Assembly: GCA_031276105.1 (NCBI GenBank)
Contig: JAISNS010000294.1
Span: 1 to 6,957 of the forward strand
DNA: 6,957 nucleotides
Origin: Dysgonamonadaceae bacterium
GTDB lineage: Bacteria > Bacteroidota > Bacteroidia > Bacteroidales > Azobacteroidaceae
Direction of reading: 5' to 3'
The position numbers were made by a program, and so were the translations under genes. This document shows, piece by piece, positions 1-6,601 of the stretch. Every line of letters starts with the position of its first letter. The stretch's first letter is position 1. The notes under the pieces are model-generated. The model saw nothing but the letters and a program-made list of their open reading frames with translations. It made no database searches and was not told the origin of the DNA.

Positions 1-1953
1 CTATAATTTCAACCGGTTCGCCGTCATCCGGACAATATACTGTTGGACGATGGCTTTCAGCAGTTGCTCCATTTCCGGTTGTGCCGCTACTTTCCCTGCC
101 AAATTATTTTGAAGCAAAACATCGGTTTTGTAATGGTAAACCGCTTGGGTTTGCTCGCCGTCGAACTGTAAGAAATAGTCCCCGAAGAATAATTGGTACA
201 GGCCGTTATTATAATTCACTGCCCATTTTTCATCTTCGTTTGTGTTGAAAATATCCTGTCCGAAAGCAAAATACGGTTTGTCGTAATTCAGGTAACCCAG
301 TATGGAGGGCATGAGGTCAATCTGTTGAACGGGCGTCGTTTTCAATCCTTTTAAATCGCTGCCCGGATGGTAAAACAGGATAGGAACCGCAAAGTTGTTG
401 ACGTCCGTAAAATATTCCTGATGCGATGTTTGATTCGTATGATCGGCCGTGATAACAAATAAGGTATTGCCAAACCATTCGTATTGAGCCATTTTCTTGA
501 AAAATTGCCGGAGCGCGTAATCCGTATAACCGATACATTGATGAATCGGTTGAGTACCTTCGGGAAAACGTCCCGCGTATCGTGGAGGAATCTTAAACGG
601 ATGATGCGAGGTTGCCGTAAACACTGCCGTTACGAAAGGTTGCTTCAATTCGCCCATTTTCTCCGCATAAAACTGCAAAAATTCTTCATCCCAAACCGCC
701 CACATACCGTCTAAATCTTTGTTGCCGTATTCGTTCAAACCGAAATAATCGTCGAACCCGGCGCTTTTTGCGTAGGCCAGAAAACCCATCGAGCCGTTGG
801 GGGCGCCGTGGAAAAAAGCGGAGTAATATCCCTTTTCTTTCAAAACGGCGGCAATACTGCTGATGTCGTTGGTCGAATAAGGCGTTACGATGAAAGGTTC
901 GATAAACATCGGGATGCTCGAAAGAATAGACGGCATTGCGTCGATAGATTTCCGTCCGTTGCTGTACGAATATTCAAACGTAAGTCCTTCGGCGTACAGC
1001 GAATCCAAAAACGGCGTATAACCTTTGTAGGAGCCGTTTTCCATGTCTTTGTTGAAAAAGCCGGAATATTCTTTTCCGAAACTTTCCAAAATCAGAACAA
1101 CCACATTGAGCGGTTTAAACGCGCCGGATGTGCCGACGGAACGGCTTGGCGCATATATGGCCGCCATTTCTTCTTCCGTTTTGAAATACAGGGGATTTTG
1201 ATAGACTTTTTTGTTCGCCGTGCGGATAATACAGAACGGCGTATTGAGTACAATCGCCGTTTCTGCGCTTTTGTTGACGTAAGCATTGGCATTACTGATC
1301 GTTATCGGGCGAGTGGTAACGCCGCTTCCTCCCCGGATACCGATAACGGCGGCATAAACAACGGCAGCCATCACGAGGGTATGCAGCACATAATAACGAA
1401 TCCGGAATCGGAACGATGTTTTCTTTTCCGCTGCTTTTTGCGGCGTATAATAACATTTGTACAGGGCAAATACGACGACTGCGGCAAACAGCGTCACATA
1501 CCAGTATTCGAGCATCCCGCTTCCCATGATTTTGAACAGGTTGTTTTCGTTTTGAAATTCCGAAAAAACCGTGCTTGTTGTCCGCCGGTTCGTAAAACGG
1601 AAATAGACGACGTCCACGCAGTTGATGATCACCGCCACGCTGTTGACGGCTACGAAAATCCAGCGGGCAACCCGTTGATACGTACCGTTCTGCCGGAACC
1701 GGAACGGAATGATTTGCAGGCATAAATACAGCAGATTGGTGTAAATGAGCGCCGAAAGGTCGAACTGGAGGCCGCCGTAAAACATTGTCGGCAAATGGCT
1801 AAACGTAACGTCGGGAAAATAACTCCGGTTGACCAAGAAAAAGAAAAGACGGCAAAGGTTATAAATGAACAGCATCAGCAGGAAGTTGTAAAAAAAAGCG
1901 CCTGCCGGTTCCCTCTTTATCTGTTTGTAGATTGTTTGTATTGTTTTTTTCAT
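1..1953 (-). CDS. LtaS-like membrane sulfatase-family transferase (AlkP superfamily)
   Basis: A 650-residue polytopic enzyme of the lipoteichoic-acid-synthase/phosphoglycerol-transferase type. Five hydrophobic segments lie near residues 20-41, 60-84, 96-118, 147-169 and 187-206. A soluble sulfatase-fold domain of about residues 280-575 follows, expected to face the periplasm. Metal and catalytic motifs are visible: ILESFG with E290, SNGRKSID with S336 where LtaS has its nucleophilic Thr, WDEE with D422, TSHHPF with H450/H451, and TADH with D504/H505. By family, such enzymes move a phosphoglycerol or phosphoethanolamine-like group from a phospholipid to an envelope acceptor. The acceptor here is inferred from the neighbours to be LPS or another envelope glycolipid. 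The start is the ATG at 1953; a GTG at 1968 would add five residues and overlap the previous gene. The stop is TAG at 1-3, at the window edge. It is the last gene of the unit, 11 bp after the acyltransferase. Family call is sure; substrate is not. Confidence 0.88.
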   Translation of the reverse strand: MKKTIQTIYKQIKREPAGAFFYNFLLMLFIYNLCRLFFFLVNRSYFPDVTFSHLPTMFYGGLQFDLSALIYTNLLYLCLQIIPFRFRQNGTYQRVARWIFVAVNSVAVIINCVDVVYFRFTNRRTTSTVFSEFQNENNLFKIMGSGMLEYWYVTLFAAVVVFALYKCYYTPQKAAEKKTSFRFRIRYYVLHTLVMAAVVYAAVIGIRGGSGVTTRPITISNANAYVNKSAETAIVLNTPFCIIRTANKKVYQNPLYFKTEEEMAAIYAPSRSVGTSGAFKPLNVVVLILESFGKEYSGFFNKDMENGSYKGYTPFLDSLYAEGLTFEYSYSNGRKSIDAMPSILSSIPMFIEPFIVTPYSTNDISSIAAVLKEKGYYSAFFHGAPNGSMGFLAYAKSAGFDDYFGLNEYGNKDLDGMWAVWDEEFLQFYAEKMGELKQPFVTAVFTATSHHPFKIPPRYAGRFPEGTQPIHQCIGYTDYALRQFFKKMAQYEWFGNTLFVITADHTNQTSHQEYFTDVNNFAVPILFYHPGSDLKGLKTTPVQQIDLMPSILGYLNYDKPYFAFGQDIFNTNEDEKWAVNYNNGLYQLFFGDYFLQFDGEQTQAVYHYKTDVLLQNNLAGKVAAQPEMEQLLKAIVQQYIVRMTANRLKL

Positions 1954-1954
1954 A

Positions 1955-1975
1955 TTGTCACTTGTCACTCGTCAC
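1955..1975. repeat. Heptamer tandem array, family 1 (3 units)
   Basis: Three contiguous 7-bp units lie at 1955-1961, 1962-1968 and 1969-1975 (plus strand TTGTCAC, TTGTCAC, TCGTCAC; coding strand GTGACAA-like). The array encodes the last residues and the TGA stop (1965-1967) of the acyltransferase. It ends one base before the ATG of the LtaS-like gene. Each unit carries a TGA on the coding strand. No Shine-Dalgarno sequence is visible in it. Confidence 0.85.
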
Positions 1976-2852
1976 TTAATTTTCGTTGGCGTTTCCACCG
2001 GTTATGCGACCAGAGCCAGAACCGCGGTTCGCGCAGAATGGTATTTTCCAGACAGTGGAAATATTGATCCGTCAGAGCATGTTCGGGCAATTCCTGCGGA
2101 TTCGACGACAAAGGAACCAGTTCGCAATGGTAATAACCTCTTTTTATTCTCGTTACATCCACATAGACGGCAATTGCCCCTGTTTGCCGGGCAATACGTT
2201 CCGGCCCTGAAAATACAGGAGTATCCTGATGAAGAAAATCCGTCCAATACCTTATGCTTGTCCAGATGGGAACCTGATCGGCAATGAAACCAATCATAAA
2301 CTGTCGCTTCCCGTTTCGCAAGTGAACGATTTTGCGCAGGGTTTGTTCCTGCGGAATACTGTTCGTACCAAACCGTCCCCTGATTTTCAGAAAAAGCTTG
2401 TCCGACAGCTTATTTCTCAGCGGACGGTATATTTGTCCCGGATATATGTTTTTATCAATATGCAGCGCCAGAGAAGATATCCATTCCCAGTTGCCGTAAT
2501 GTCCGAGGCAGAGGATGCACGATTTATCGCTGCCCATCAGTCGTTCTACCGCTTCAACTCCGCCGAAAGACATCCTTTTCGTCATCTCTTTCCGGCTCAT
2601 GGAGTACAGTTTAAGCGTTTCGACCACATAATCGCAGAAGAAGGAATAAAATCCTTTTTCGATCCGGATAATCTCTTTCAGGCTTTTATCGGGAAAAGAG
2701 TTCAGCAGGTTTTTTCGCACAACCTTTCTCCGGTAACGAATGAAGTAATACAAAGGGAAATACAAAATATCCGAAACAATATAAAGCGCCCGCAACGGAA
2801 GCAGCGACGACAAAAACCATGCAACATTAATAATACCGTACCAAAAACTCAT
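1965..2852 (-). CDS. LpxL/HtrB-family lipid A acyltransferase
   Basis: A 295-residue member of the bacterial lipid A acyltransferase family (the LpxL/LpxM type, which uses acyl-ACP to add a secondary acyl chain to lipid A at the inner face of the cytoplasmic membrane). A hydrophobic N-terminal segment (about residues 5-38) fits a membrane anchor. The catalytic HX4E motif is seen as GHYGNWEW with H118 and E123. Further family features are IYRPLRN (141-147), IADQVP (190-195) and the C-terminal FWLWSHNRWKRQR (278-290). The length is normal for the family. The ATG at 2852 is the last unit of a 7-bp repeat array; no in-frame upstream start is better. It begins 6 bp after the GT9 stop and ends 11 bp before the LtaS-like ATG, so translational coupling is likely. 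The exact acyl chain and acceptor (lipid A or an aminolipid) cannot be read from the sequence. Confidence 0.9.
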   Translation of the reverse strand: MSFWYGIINVAWFLSSLLPLRALYIVSDILYFPLYYFIRYRRKVVRKNLLNSFPDKSLKEIIRIEKGFYSFFCDYVVETLKLYSMSRKEMTKRMSFGGVEAVERLMGSDKSCILCLGHYGNWEWISSLALHIDKNIYPGQIYRPLRNKLSDKLFLKIRGRFGTNSIPQEQTLRKIVHLRNGKRQFMIGFIADQVPIWTSIRYWTDFLHQDTPVFSGPERIARQTGAIAVYVDVTRIKRGYYHCELVPLSSNPQELPEHALTDQYFHCLENTILREPRFWLWSHNRWKRQRKLSDE

Positions 2853-2877
2853 AATTCATCATTCATAATTCATAACT
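2850..2877. repeat. Heptamer tandem array, family 2 (4 units)
   Basis: Four contiguous 7-bp units lie at 2850-2856, 2857-2863, 2864-2870 and 2871-2877 (plus strand CATAATT, CATCATT, CATAATT, CATAACT). On the coding strand every unit ends in ATG. The array contains the last codons of the GT9 gene, its TGA stop (2859-2861) and, in its final unit, the ATG start of the acyltransferase (2850-2852). Its sequence is unrelated to the array at 1955-1975, but the period is identical. Confidence 0.88.
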
Positions 2878-3848
2878 CTTTGAACGATTTCTTCCGGGCT
2901 TATCCGGTTCAGGCAGTCGTAAGAACCGTACCGGCACGGTTTGTTCCCGAAAACGGAACAGGGACGGCACGGCAAATCTACCTGAACCGCGTCTTTTGCA
3001 TCCTGCCCGTAACCGTAAAAACCGGCGTATGGATGGGTGGCGCCCCAGATGGAAACGACCGGCGTATTCACCAACGACGCCAAGTGCATATTGGCGGAAT
3101 CCATGCTGAGCATTACGTTCAAATCGTTGATTAAAAGGAGTTCTTCCGGGAAAGACAAATATCCGGCTTTAGATTCTACCCGTTCGTATTTTTCCGCCCA
3201 CGATTGAAGGAGCGCGCTTTCGTCTTTCCCGCCGAATAAAAAAATACGGACATCCGGCTTTTCGTTCAGCCGGCGGACGATTTCTTCCATTTTATCGAGG
3301 GGATAAATCTTGCCCGCATGTTTGGCAAACGGCGCTATTCCAATCAGGGTTTCTTCATTGTTCCTTTTCGCAGGAAACAGCGAAGTGAAAGCAGGCGTTG
3401 CATCATACCCCAGGTTTTCAAATACTTGCCGGTAACGGACGACGGACGGCGTGAGGGGAACCCGTTTTTTATTGTTCGCCCGCGTGAGGCTTCTTTTTTC
3501 TTTCTTGCCCTTGTCGATGACTGCGACCTTTTTCCCTTTCAGTTTGAAATAGCAATCAATCTCGATGGAACGCAATACGAAGTGCAAATCGGCGACTTGG
3601 TCGATCCCTTCGCGTCCCAACTCGCGTAACAGCCGGATCATTCCCCGTGCGCCCCTGTGTTTCCCGTGCGTATGCACGGGGAAAATCTCCAGGTTGTGCG
3701 GTTTATTGACGAAGAGCGGTTGCAGGGGTTTCTTGGTAAGCAAAATAAAGCGGTCGTTCGGGTAGCGATTGGCGACGGAATATAAAACGGGAACAGTCAT
3801 AACCACATCTCCCAAGGCAGATAACCGGATAATCAACGTACAGGCCAT
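2859..3848 (-). CDS. Glycosyltransferase family 9 (heptosyltransferase-like)
   Basis: A 329-residue GT9-family enzyme, the family of the ADP-heptose:LPS heptosyltransferases WaaC, WaaF and WaaQ, with two Rossmann-like halves (GT-B fold). The N-terminal signature IIRLSALGDVV (6-16) carries the conserved Asp14. The C-terminal nucleotide-sugar-binding signature is SMDSANMHLA (248-257), followed by VSIWGATHPYAGF (265-277). A basic linker at about residues 103-130 separates the halves. Near the end a four-cysteine pattern (C294, C297, C305, C312) is visible, which could bind metal. The length is typical. It starts 4 bp after the DUF4254 stop, and its own stop lies inside the 7-bp repeat array. By family it adds a sugar to a membrane lipid-linked core at the cytoplasmic face. 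Whether the donor is ADP-heptose is not shown; many Bacteroidota GT9 proteins are uncharacterised. Confidence 0.9.
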   Translation of the reverse strand: MACTLIIRLSALGDVVMTVPVLYSVANRYPNDRFILLTKKPLQPLFVNKPHNLEIFPVHTHGKHRGARGMIRLLRELGREGIDQVADLHFVLRSIEIDCYFKLKGKKVAVIDKGKKEKRSLTRANNKKRVPLTPSVVRYRQVFENLGYDATPAFTSLFPAKRNNEETLIGIAPFAKHAGKIYPLDKMEEIVRRLNEKPDVRIFLFGGKDESALLQSWAEKYERVESKAGYLSFPEELLLINDLNVMLSMDSANMHLASLVNTPVVSIWGATHPYAGFYGYGQDAKDAVQVDLPCRPCSVFGNKPCRYGSYDCLNRISPEEIVQRVMNYE

Positions 3849-3852
3849 GCTT

Positions 3853-4464
3853 TTAACGTCTGTTTCTTCCGTAAAGTACCGGATTCAGTTCCGGGTCGTT
3901 ATACATTTTCATTTGCCGGTAAACCTTCATGTATTTCTTTCCCGATTCAATATCGTGCAGCAGTTGGTCGATAGCTTCGGAAAGGTCTTTTTGCTGTTCC
4001 AGCAGGACGTTTAATTTACTTGCGACCGATTCCAGATGTGTTTTATCCGTATCCTTCCGTTCCGTTTCCAGGCGCATGTGGTAAATTTTCAGCGCGAGGA
4101 TCGAGAGGCGGTCAATTGCCCAGGCCGGGCTTTCGGTATTGATGGTTGCGTCGGGATGTATGGCAACCGCTTTATATTTGTCCAGGAAATAGCTGTCTAT
4201 CCGTTCGACCAGGTCTGTTCTGTCTTGATTGGACTGATCGATTCGGCGTTTGATTTCCAGGGCTTTGACGGCATCGATATCCGGGTTGCGGATAATATCT
4301 TCCAGATGCCATTGCACGGTATCGATCCGGTTTTTAAGATAGAGATAATATTCCAGCGATTGAAACGGAAAAGGATTTGAAACAGTTGCATCTACGTCAT
4401 CCAGCAGATGGTAGTCTTCAATAGATTTCTCAAAGATAGAAAAAGCAAGCGATGTGAAGTTCAT
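3853..4464 (-). CDS. DUF4254-family protein, function unknown
   Basis: A 203-residue soluble protein that I recognise as DUF4254. It is charged, and appears nearly all alpha-helical with no signal peptide or membrane segment. Recognisable stretches are FEKSIEDYHL near the N-terminus, the tract around residues 28-48 (NPFPFQSLEYYLYLKNRID), INTESPAWAIDRLSIL (109-124), and a final long amphipathic, possibly coiled-coil helix running to about residue 190. The ATG at 4464 is preferred. A TTG at 4503 would add 13 residues, but that extension runs through the likely promoter and looks non-coding. It is the first gene of the four-gene unit, 4 bp ahead of GT9. The company of GT9 suggests a role in envelope glycan synthesis, but this is guilt by association only. 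No catalytic motif is evident. Confidence 0.82.
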   Translation of the reverse strand: MNFTSLAFSIFEKSIEDYHLLDDVDATVSNPFPFQSLEYYLYLKNRIDTVQWHLEDIIRNPDIDAVKALEIKRRIDQSNQDRTDLVERIDSYFLDKYKAVAIHPDATINTESPAWAIDRLSILALKIYHMRLETERKDTDKTHLESVASKLNVLLEQQKDLSEAIDQLLHDIESGKKYMKVYRQMKMYNDPELNPVLYGRNRR

Positions 4465-4489
4465 TGTATGTTTTCTAAAATTTAGGCTG

Positions 4490-4497
4490 CAAATGTA
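4490..4497 (-). promoter_or_regulatory. Candidate Bacteroidota -7 promoter box
   Basis: On the minus strand TACATTTG matches the Bacteroidota -7 consensus TAnnTTTG, 25 bp ahead of the DUF4254 ATG. This would give a short A-rich leader. The -33 element is weak: only a TTTA about 22 bp upstream. It lies just after the hairpin that ends the previous gene, as expected for an independent promoter of the four-gene unit. Confidence 0.45.
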
Positions 4498-4520
4498 CGC
4501 CAAATTATTGGAATAATAGT

Positions 4521-4620
4521 AAACTAAAAGATAAAAACTAAAAACTAAAAGTTGCGCAAAGCGCGGAAAATAAACGCCGCTTCGCGCAACTTTTAGTTCT
4601 TAGTTCTTAGTTCTTAGTTT
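4521..4620 (-). terminator. Large heptamer-armed hairpin, likely terminator
   Basis: Arms 4521-4557 and 4584-4620 are inverted copies matching at 32 of 37 positions, with a perfect 15-bp core (4543-4557 with 4584-4598) around a 26-nt loop. The loop can add an AAGCG/CGCTT stem (4559-4563 with 4578-4582). Each arm is itself a tandem 7-bp array: 4591-4618 (TTTTAGT then three TCTTAGT) and 4522-4549 (three AACTAAA and one variant). Three of the five arm mismatches become G-U pairs in minus-strand RNA. In that direction the hairpin follows the TAA of the surface-protein gene directly and is itself followed by U-rich sequence. This fits intrinsic termination of that gene. Confidence 0.65.
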
Positions 4621-6319
4621 ATTTTGCCGACACGCAACGCACTGAGTACCCGAACGACCGGTTGGCCATGGTGGTCATGTTAGGCGTAGCATTGGTGAAG
4701 AGCAAGGGATTTCCTTCACTCCGGCCAGGATAATGATTGCCACTCCAGTAGGTGCCGCGGAGACCACGCTCGTGCAACGCACCTGTACTCCAGAACCGCG
4801 ACCCGACGGCGGGAAGGTAAAGGTAATCGCCAATCTTCAGCACGTCATTATAACCGGTAGTAGGAGTGCCGGCATTATTATTAGTATTATCCGTAATCCA
4901 ACCGCTGGTAGTAGCGACGCCGTTAACATAGTGACTGTACGTATTATAGTTAAGTACAGCCACCCATTCGGCAGACGTCGGCAATCGCCAGCCGAAAGGA
5001 CAAGGATCATTCTCCGTAGCCCAATCCAGAGCATCATTCTGAAAAGGATAATCGTCATGAGGACTGCTCGTCCAATTAGTAAGACTTCCAACAGGAGTAG
5101 TCGCAGTATTCTCCACAGAAACATTCTTGGAGCCAAAGCGATACCAGTCGCCATGATATTCCCGAAAGTTAGTATTGGTAATGCCCAAAAGATCAGCATC
5201 GGAAGTAATATCGTAGTCAGCCCCCAAGTTATGACACTGGAAAAACAACCATTCCGTAGCGCTTTTTTTAGCAGGACAGTTGCAAGTAGCATCCTGAACC
5301 TTTATGTTTTTATACGCAATCTTCGTGTAGCCGGTAGTAGTATTCGTAAAGCTGACTATCAGTTGCACCTGAATAAGCCCGCTGTTGGCAATTACCCTGT
5401 CTTTCACATCAGACGCAAAGGTAATCTCAAAAGAAACAGAACCGGTACCGCTACCGTAAGTAACCGCAGGCTGGGAAACACTCGCAACGATACCGCCGGG
5501 ATTTAATACCGTCAAATCAGAGAAACTGTCCGTATAAGTAAACGTGTAAGTATTTGTAAAACCGTCGGTAAAATTGTTCTTCCGTAAATCATAAAACTCC
5601 TGAGTTTGGCCGGTGGGCTTCGGCCCTTTCACATCATAACAAAGCTCCCCGTTAACAGCGTATTGCCCGTCGATCAACGTAACAGGCGGAGCGCCGTCGG
5701 CAGTTATTTCGACACTCATTTCCTTCACAAGAGGAGCAACCGTATAGCGGTTCGTTACCTCAACCATTACTTTGTAAGTTCCGACTGTAGCAAAGGAAGT
5801 TGTTAATGACGGAGCCGTTTCATTGAGAAGAGGCGTATAAGTACTGTTGTTGACGCCGCTCAGATACCATTTGTAAGTTTCGCCCTGCGAGCAAAAGTCG
5901 CTTGCGCCGGTCGAAACCGAAAAAGTAAGATTGGCGTCCACTTTGGCAAAAGGCGGCCCCATCAGTGTCAGGAGAGCCGGCGTGCAGTTTTCTTTCACCG
6001 GCGTCCAGTTGACGCCGTTCCAGACATAGATACCGGCGGGAGGAGTTGTTAGGCCGGTATTGTAAACCAGCGAGCCTCTAAAGCCGGTTTTCACCGCGTC
6101 CAAATCGGCGGGCGTTGGAGTCATACCGGGAAATGTGCCCGGAATTGTGTGAAAATCAGGCAAATCCACAGTCGATAGCAGCAGCCCGCCTTTTACGGTT
6201 TTGTTCAAATCCAGTAGCGCGCCTTTGGCAGGCTCCACCAGTTCACCGATAGTGACCTGAGCGCGCGGGTTAGCGCTTAAAGCAAGCGCAAATAATACTA
6301 CTAAAATTTTTGTTCTCAT
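4619..6319 (-). CDS. Secreted surface protein with Fib_succ_major (TIGR02145-like) domain
   Basis: A 566-residue exported protein. A signal peptide is clear: MRTK, a hydrophobic run to about residue 16, then LSANPRAQ as the cleavage zone. Residues 22-108 form the module common in Bacteroidales surface proteins (VTIGELVEPAKGALLDLN, then GSLVYNT at 82-88 and GIYVWNGVNW at 96-105). Residues about 112-206 look like a PKD/Ig-type beta domain (YKWYL, VGTYKVMVEV). A second beta-rich region runs to about 343. The C-terminal part (about 350-566) is the Fibrobacter succinogenes major paralogous domain, with a C-type-lectin/FGE-like fold. It is shown by DPCPFGWRLPTSAEW (438-452), YLPAVGSR (501-508), GTYWSG (522-527) and the closing SFGYSVRCV (555-563). 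I see no lipobox and no clear T9SS tail. It is probably an adhesin or cell-surface structural protein, ligand unknown. The start is the only good ATG ahead of the signal peptide. It is flanked by repeats on both sides, so probably monocistronic. Confidence 0.88.
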   Translation of the reverse strand: MRTKILVVLFALALSANPRAQVTIGELVEPAKGALLDLNKTVKGGLLLSTVDLPDFHTIPGTFPGMTPTPADLDAVKTGFRGSLVYNTGLTTPPAGIYVWNGVNWTPVKENCTPALLTLMGPPFAKVDANLTFSVSTGASDFCSQGETYKWYLSGVNNSTYTPLLNETAPSLTTSFATVGTYKVMVEVTNRYTVAPLVKEMSVEITADGAPPVTLIDGQYAVNGELCYDVKGPKPTGQTQEFYDLRKNNFTDGFTNTYTFTYTDSFSDLTVLNPGGIVASVSQPAVTYGSGTGSVSFEITFASDVKDRVIANSGLIQVQLIVSFTNTTTGYTKIAYKNIKVQDATCNCPAKKSATEWLFFQCHNLGADYDITSDADLLGITNTNFREYHGDWYRFGSKNVSVENTATTPVGSLTNWTSSPHDDYPFQNDALDWATENDPCPFGWRLPTSAEWVAVLNYNTYSHYVNGVATTSGWITDNTNNNAGTPTTGYNDVLKIGDYLYLPAVGSRFWSTGALHERGLRGTYWSGNHYPGRSEGNPLLFTNATPNMTTMANRSFGYSVRCVSAK

Positions 6320-6333
6320 TGTAATTGTTGTTT

Positions 6334-6345
6334 AATTTATAAATT
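6334..6345. promoter_or_regulatory. AT palindrome in surface-protein leader
   Basis: AATTTATAAATT is a perfect 12-bp palindrome ending 15 bp upstream of the surface-protein ATG. It could be an operator or a weak leader hairpin. In AT-rich DNA it may be chance, so the regulatory role is a guess. Confidence 0.2.
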
Positions 6346-6380
6346 GTTAATACTTAATTCGTTTTCACCTCTCCCCCCGG

Positions 6381-6404
6381 CCCCCTCCCCACATAGGGAG
6401 GGGG
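6381..6404. repeat. C/G-rich 9-bp hairpin
   Basis: CCCCCTCCC (6381-6389) and GGGAGGGGG (6396-6404) pair perfectly around a 6-nt loop. The flanks continue the pyrimidine/purine bias (CCTCTCCCCCC before, AGGGC after). It resembles a dispersed intergenic palindrome rather than a terminator, since no U tract follows on either strand. Confidence 0.7.
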
Positions 6405-6459
6405 AGGGCTGACGCCGTTTATTTCTCGCTTTTCTCGCTTTGCGCCTCCTTTACCAACC

Positions 6460-6571
6460 TTGTCATTGCGGGCTTGACCCAATCCCCTTTTTCCCCGATC
6501 TTGTCATTGCGGGCTTGACCCGCAATCCCTTTTTACCAACCTTGTCATTGCGGGCTTGACCCGCAATCCCC
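6460..6571 (+). repeat. Three dispersed-type palindromes in 41-bp tandem
   Basis: Copies begin at 6460, 6501 and 6542, exactly 41 bp apart, each starting TTGTCATTGCGGGCTTGA. Copies two and three hold the perfect 8-bp stem ATTGCGGG/CCCGCAAT around the loop CTTGA. The first copy lacks a GC dinucleotide and so has a broken stem. The spacers are also partly shared (TTTACCAACC before copies one and three). This type of palindrome is known as a dispersed intergenic element in many bacterial genomes and often creates false small ORFs. Confidence 0.85.
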
Positions 6572-6601
6572 TGATTAAATGTTCTGCATTTTTCAGGGGA
6601 T
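6566..6601. repeat. Inverted junction between the two palindrome sets
   Basis: ATCCCCTGA (6566-6574) and TCAGGGGAT (6593-6601) are perfect 9-bp inverted copies around an 18-nt AT-rich centre. They join the direct set at 6460-6571 to the opposite-facing set at 6596-6664, so the whole block is one large composite inverted structure. Confidence 0.7.

Noticed and set aside
808..1725. 305-codon plus-strand ORF
   Set aside because: It lies wholly antisense to the LtaS-like gene, has an Arg/Phe-rich composition typical of a shadow frame, and shows no recognisable domain.
1954..1968. GTG start at 1968 for the LtaS-like gene
   Set aside because: The extra five residues come from the heptamer repeat and would overlap the preceding stop. 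The ATG at 1953 opens a normal basic N-terminus (MKKT).
2229..3134. 301-codon plus-strand ORF
   Set aside because: It is antisense to the acyltransferase and GT9 genes and runs across their junction, including the heptamer array. It shows no domain and is a shadow frame.
4465..4503. TTG start at 4503 for the DUF4254 gene
   Set aside because: The 13-residue extension covers the TACATTTG promoter-like box, and the ATG at 4464 begins the part that looks like the family.
5020..5320. Formylglycine-generating enzyme activity for the surface protein, to serve the sulfatase-like gene
   Set aside because: The C-terminal domain shares only the general FGE/C-type-lectin-like fold with its GWRLP-type motif. 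The protein is exported, and the sulfatase-like gene lacks the C/S-x-P-x-R target.
4733..5506. 257-codon plus-strand ORF and the 151-codon minus-strand ORF inside it
   Set aside because: Both are alternative frames of the Fib_succ_major gene, low in complexity and rich in Ile/Arg or Leu, without domain features.
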